Shown here: in pieces, positions 59,601 to 64,000 of the stretch
How the letters are laid out: the number at the start of each line of letters is the position of its first letter
Position numbering within the stretch: position 1 is the stretch's first letter
Assembly: GCA_914767715.1 (NCBI GenBank)
Contig: OU612070.1
Coordinates: forward strand, 947,501-1,011,500
Source of the DNA: Membranipora membranacea
Taxonomy: Eukaryota; Bryozoa; Gymnolaemata; Cheilostomatida; Membraniporidae
Direction: 5' to 3'
DNA length: 64,000 bases
The notes under the pieces: generated by a model
The model's database searches: none
Told to the model about the DNA's origin: nothing
What the model saw: the letters and a program-made list of their open reading frames with translations, nothing else
Program-made: the position numbers and the translations under genes

Positions 59601-62600
59601 TGCTTACAATACAATGCCTGTAAATCAATCTTAGGAGACAACATTCTAAGTGTAAGTACAATATAACGACACCCATAGCTCAATACAAGCTTACCCTCAT
59701 TGGTGTTTCCTGATAGTCTCTGAGCTGTTTTTATTCTCTTTGGAAGCTTATAATTGGGCGAGCTGTAAGCTGTTGCTGAAGTTTCAGATGAGGAAGCTGT
59801 CACCGAATTATCCAGTCTCATGAAAGTTGCTACTGTATACAGATAACACATACAAAATCAAATAAGCACATTTATTAGATCATCAAATACTCTATCAATT
59901 ATCTCTCCGCCAACTATTAGCTCAAGTCACATGCCTTTACAGACTGCTTTTTCTCCTTTCTTCAATTGGCACATAATGAAAAGCATTTTTATTTCTCAAA
60001 AATGATTATGATGCTAACAAAAGTATTAAAGAAAATGTGATAATTGGCTTAGGTTTGTTCGCCACCCATGACGGTGCTGTCCAATATGACATTAGAACAA
60101 GTTGTTGCACTACGGAATGAGACTTTTCTGCACATTTTGTGTTGGATCCCCGAGTCAAACTCTAAAATAGAATAGTAGATGTGTTAGCTGACATACCTTG
60201 AGCACGCCTGACATTGAGTTTATTCAGTGCGTCTCTACGCTTCCCCTCTATCATAGCAAGTGTATCTCTACTAATTATTTTACTATTTGACACAGCAGTC
60301 GAGTCTTTTACAAGCTTGTCTGACTGAGTGAGTTCCTGGGACATCAGCGAATATTCCTGTGACCAGTAAGATCTTAGAGGAGTACAGGGAGATTCTGTAG
60401 TTTAAAACATAATATATATGTATTGATAATGAGTAAACCACAATGATATACTCTGAAATTCCAAGTTATAATAAATCTGTCAGACTATTTTTAATACTTT
60501 ATTTTTCTTTCTAAATCATTTTGATAAAATGTTTTACATTTTGCTCTTCCTGGGAATTTACAGCTTTCCTGGGGATTCCAGGTACATTGTGGGAAACTAT
60601 CTGCAATAAATGTTATACTGAATACTATTCATCTAACCCAGATAAAATCTTCTCATATATTCATAGGACAAAGTGATTTTATTACCTCCCTCAAAGTTTC
60701 ATTTGTAACATCAACAGCAAGTCTTTGTGAAACTAAAATTGCTAATATAATGGAACCATCAATCACTCATATAGGGAGCATATTATTGAGGAAAGCAGCA
60801 ACAATATATATCTGATAATTCTCTGACTGTCTTACCATTATTGATGAAGGAGTCAGGCGTTCTCTGTGGCTTACAATGTGAGCTTATAGGTGCTCTACTA
60901 TCTGAGCTCAGCACACCGTTATCACGACTACAAGTATCTAATGGATCAAATATACCGTCACTACTTCTGTCGTTATGAGCTGCTGGATATCGAGAGGGTA
61001 ATAATACCGGAGGGGATGCCCTCCATCTCATCCTCATGTTTCTGGATGATCCATTTTTGCGTCTTTCTAAAATATTACAAGTAAAGAGAGTTCCAGCATT
61101 TAACACAGGTTTTGTCGTATAGAGAAGAGTGCAGTAAAGTTTGATCATTGCTTACAATGGTTTCAAACAAAAAAGGCCTACATGCGTTTTTTTCCAGAAA
61201 GTGGTAGGTCAGAGGGAAGGGAGATTTTTATGAGAACAATTCAGGTTGGTTCACTATTATTTTAGCAGTAACCAACAAATGCATCCTGCTTCTCTGTCTG
61301 TGTGGGTGCCATGTCTTGTGAGCAGGGAATGCAGTGGTATGAGACCATACTTGTCTGAGATTAGATGATAGACCCTAGAAATGCCATATTTTCGTTCATT
61401 CAGTTTTAGCTCTGCAACAGGTGTCCCGATATTTTTTTTATATGTGATGCCTTGCAAATGGGTTGATGACAATATAGCATTCAACCTAGACTAGATATCA
61501 GAATACTAGATTTCTGCGTCACATACCACATTTATGCTTTGATATCCATGTCCTTGTCTTTACCGGCTTCTGCAGGGAAGCTAACAAATCCTCATATTTA
61601 GGCTTGACAGGAACTGTTTCATTGCTTTGCGCTGCTTGCACCTCTGGATTTATCACGTTGGTGTCTGCCAGACCAAATATACTATCTCTGTTAGTATCTG
61701 CCGGATTAAATATACTGTCTCTGCTAGTGTTAATATAAGCAACTTCCGCCACCGGACACTGAGAAGATAGCAATACAGGAGAGGATGACATGATTTTTTT
61801 CCTCAATGCTTTTCTTTTTCTTTTGACTATCATACTCTCATATTTGGGTTTATTATCCACTGTCTTATCTTGTTGTCCTTCTGGTGACCCTGAACTCGAT
61901 CCAATCAAGTTAGCTGAATAGAAAAAAGAAATACTATACGAAAATGAACGAAGTAATAAATAAATTAGAAATTATTATTACACTAGATAACCATAAAGAG
62001 TGTTTGGTTGTAAGACCTTTGTTTTCTCTTCTCTGACTGTCAATTCAGCCTACAGTTTTTTATTCAGCACACAGACCTTTTAGTTGTATCTTTTACATCA
62101 TTAACAACTAATAGAAAATTGTTTTGAAAAAATGTGGGTTAAAATCTCAAGTTCTGTCTCTGTCCGAAGACTGAGAAATAAAGGCCAAGTTGCTCTCAGT
62201 TTGCAGGCAGGTTGGAGCACAGTAGTCAGTAGACTGCAGTGGGTGTCTTGGTCTCTTACATTTTCCCTGAGAATGATTGGTATTGCCTTCATTATTAGTC
62301 AAGTTGTCAACATCTCCAGCACAGCTCATCCCCTCATGACAAGTAACCTTCAGCTCTTGTTGGTACACAGGCTTTATACCCTGAGGTGTACTGTGTAGCT
62401 CCAGCTCTCGTTGGTACACAGACTTTATATCCTGAGATGTACAGTGTAGATTTGGAATCTCTTGTCTTTGTTTGACTCTCGCTTCACTTGAATCTATGTG
62501 CACTGGCTGTAACTGCTTCTTTTTTCTTTTACGAGCTTGAATATAAATTGATGGTAAAATAGGAATTTTTTAATCACGCACTCACAGTTTAACAGAATGC

Positions 62601-63179
62601 TAATAAGAACAAATTCTAGAGACAGCAGGTGGCTGGACCCAGATAAGACATGACACTGAGCAATCAAGATAATGGCTGTACTCTCACAATGTGATGAAAC
62701 GATCATGATAACTCTTTTGAGGCAATGGAGTCTGACTTAAATAATCTTATTTTGCATGCTGACCACTGGAATTTAGACAGCTGATGACAAAAGATATATG
62801 CATATGTGTTCTCAATATTCCAGCTTCCCAATCGGCAACACCAGACCAAAAGCTAAGTGCGCGCCCATACAATGGTTTATAATCTAGCAAGTTGGATACT
62901 TCAACAAAGCATTGCAGGACATAATCAAGTTTCACACTCTTTCAATTTAAAAAAAAAAGAAGCCGATGACGTGCCTGTAGCCTTGTACTACTTACTTACT
63001 AAGTGTTATACTTAAAGGGTCATGGAGTTTTGATAAGAGCACCTAGGCCGAACAATGTTTGTTAATAAATAAAAGATGTGGTTAAGTTAAAGCAGCAAAG
63101 CAAAGATCTGGTAGGTACCTTTGTCTTTTCTTTTTCTCTTCGTAGTTCTAACGGTTGGTGTTTGATCACTCTTGTCCAT
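56643..63179 (-). CDS. Unknown nuclear-like protein, 10 exons, all introns phase 1
   Basis: Exons: 63179-63119, 62535-62260, 61913-61527, 61066-60836, 60394-60197, 59832-59695, 59254-58997, 58646-58527, 58184-57900 and 57145-56643. Sum 2457 nt, 818 residues, closing exactly. No known family is recognised. Basic clusters (RTTKRKRKDK, ARKRKKKQ, VKRKRKALRKK) look like nuclear localisation signals. Exon 2 has two imperfect repeats (S/TPQGIKPVYQQEL). Exons 3 and 4 share PVLL.S..PxA...RDSIFNPADT/SDGIFDPLDT. Exon 5 holds AMIEGKRRDALNKLNVRRAQ, resembling the RPA32-binding helix of XPA, SMARCAL1, TIPIN and ETAA1. Exon 9 has a Cys/His-rich stretch (CHLPDKSCNCRNHNHKTYIC). Exon 10 begins with five units of (K)YNSPVTPVRK, proline-directed kinase-type sites. 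A role in DNA replication or repair is an inference only. Confidence 0.82.
57711..57889. mobile_element. GAGGAGTAAA MITE family, copy 3 (reverse)
   Basis: Reverse-oriented relative to the copy at 37435: GAGGAGTAAAGTATT at 57889, GCTAGCTAACATTTAGTC and CTAGCTAGCATTTA. Its edge is about 10 bp from the donor of exon 9 (57900) of the nuclear-like gene. Confidence 0.6.
59375..59590. repeat. 55-bp minisatellite, about four copies
   Basis: Unit GACACCTTCCCTCCCCCAGT plus AACACAATAATAAGTATATG and TCACACATGGATCT; copies start at 59421, 59476 and 59531, with partial copies either side. Intron between exons 6 and 7 of the nuclear-like gene. Confidence 0.93.
62120..62250 (-). mobile_element. SINE fragment (second family) touching an exon 2 donor
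   Basis: Minus strand: CTGCAAACTGAGAGCAACTT, GACAGAGACAGAACTTGAGA, TTTTAACCCACAT, matching the body of the SINE at 39850-40075. Its edge is within about 15 bp of the exon 2 donor at 62260 of the nuclear-like gene. Confidence 0.65.
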
Positions 63180-64000
63180 TTTCTGTCAGAGCTCTACTAT
63201 CAATGCGCGACCGAGATTCAATGAGTTGTCATACCTAGAATCAGACACAATACGAAGCGCAAGTGAAGAAAATAAAAAAGAAATTGGTTGTGAACTATAA
63301 TTATTGGTGTATTTATTAACCTTCAGGGAGCGATGCTATACATTAGTAGTCCAGCCAGGTAGTTGGACTGTCCACTTAATTTATAATCAATCAGAATTCA
63401 CCTATGTTTTTTTTACATTGAGTAAATTGTATTGTCATATATGATGTTGCATTATGAGCACAGACAATGTCATTTCCATGACAAGTTCAAAGTTCAAGTC
63501 CAAATTCCAATTGGTAGCCTATTCTGATGAACTTTTTTATTTCCCATTCATTCATTGCAGTAACAATGATAGACAAAAGATGAAACATTTAGCCTAGTCT
63601 AGTCTAGTGTCAGTAAAAAAATTGCCCATAATTTTCTTGGATAGATTGACTACCAGCAACCACATTTATCAGGTAAGTGTAGTATAGTAGTATTGTGCTA
63701 TATCTATTTACTATAACTCAACTGGGCTCCAATCCATTAAATCATCTTACTACACAATTTATGGCTGGTCAGGCTACCTGGGTGGGTTGTATTGACACAT
63801 TCAGAATTTCCCACCTTTAACACTGCCTCAAAAATAACATTCATTTATGGTGCAACACAAATCACATGTCTGCTGTTGTCTAATTTTAACAGGCCCAATA
63901 TTTGGTTTTCTCTTTGATATATTATGACTTTTGATTGGATAGATTTGAACTACGAATGAATGAAATGAAACTTACTGGGTTGCCTTCTCATAAACATAGG
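63180..64000. other. Upstream flank of the nuclear-like gene
   Basis: No exon, RNA gene or repeat family recognised. It would contain the promoter of the minus-strand gene starting at 63179. A CTAGT short tandem run occurs near 63595. Confidence 0.4.

Overview
The window is animal nuclear DNA. It is AT-rich, its genes are split into short exons with GTAAGT/GTGAGT donors and pyrimidine-AG acceptors, and the introns are full of SINEs, LINE fragments, MITEs and minisatellites. The gene families are laminin N-terminal/WAP, cystine knot, GPR107/108, cytosolic sulfotransferase, sigma-type GST and YME1L/FtsH. They point to a metazoan, plausibly a marine invertebrate such as a sponge, but the sequence alone does not fix the phylum. 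All exon models below were built by hand from splice signals and phase bookkeeping. Most close to an exact reading frame.

Layout, left to right. (1) 0.6-7.9 kb: two GST genes in head-to-head orientation, with an orphan copy of one promoter between them. (2) 9.6-13.9 kb (-): a seven-exon cytosolic sulfotransferase with a SINE in its last intron. (3) 14.2-18.9 kb: repeat-bearing DNA with no gene I can support. (4) 19.0-30.6 kb (-): an 18-exon GPR107/108-like seven-transmembrane protein, with a 0.7-kb minisatellite touching one of its splice donors. (5) 31.5-32.3 kb (+): a leucine-rich-repeat protein, divergent from the GPR107 gene. (6) 32.8-45.2 kb (-): three secreted cysteine-rich genes in a row: a laminin-N/LE/WAP protein, a frameshifted laminin-N paralogue and a cystine-knot protein. 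(7) 47.0-53.4 kb (+): a mitochondrial FtsH/YME1L-type protease with an aberrant ATPase core. (8) 53.8-54.8 kb (-): a decayed LINE. (9) 56.6-63.2 kb (-): a ten-exon, 818-residue nuclear-looking protein of unknown identity in which all nine introns are phase 1; it carries an RPA32-binding-like motif and SP-rich repeats.

The genes do not form an obvious pathway, although GST and sulfotransferase are both detoxification enzymes and the 32.8-45.2 kb block encodes extracellular proteins. The least expected signal is a set of five tiny perfect or near-perfect palindromes (16-34 bp) of the form CAAGGAGT...ACTCCTTG. Each is bracketed by a 7-bp direct repeat, a different one at each site. A sixth, unrelated 34-bp palindrome is bracketed by an 8-bp repeat. 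They look like ultra-short transposable elements or excision remnants of a TIR transposon family.
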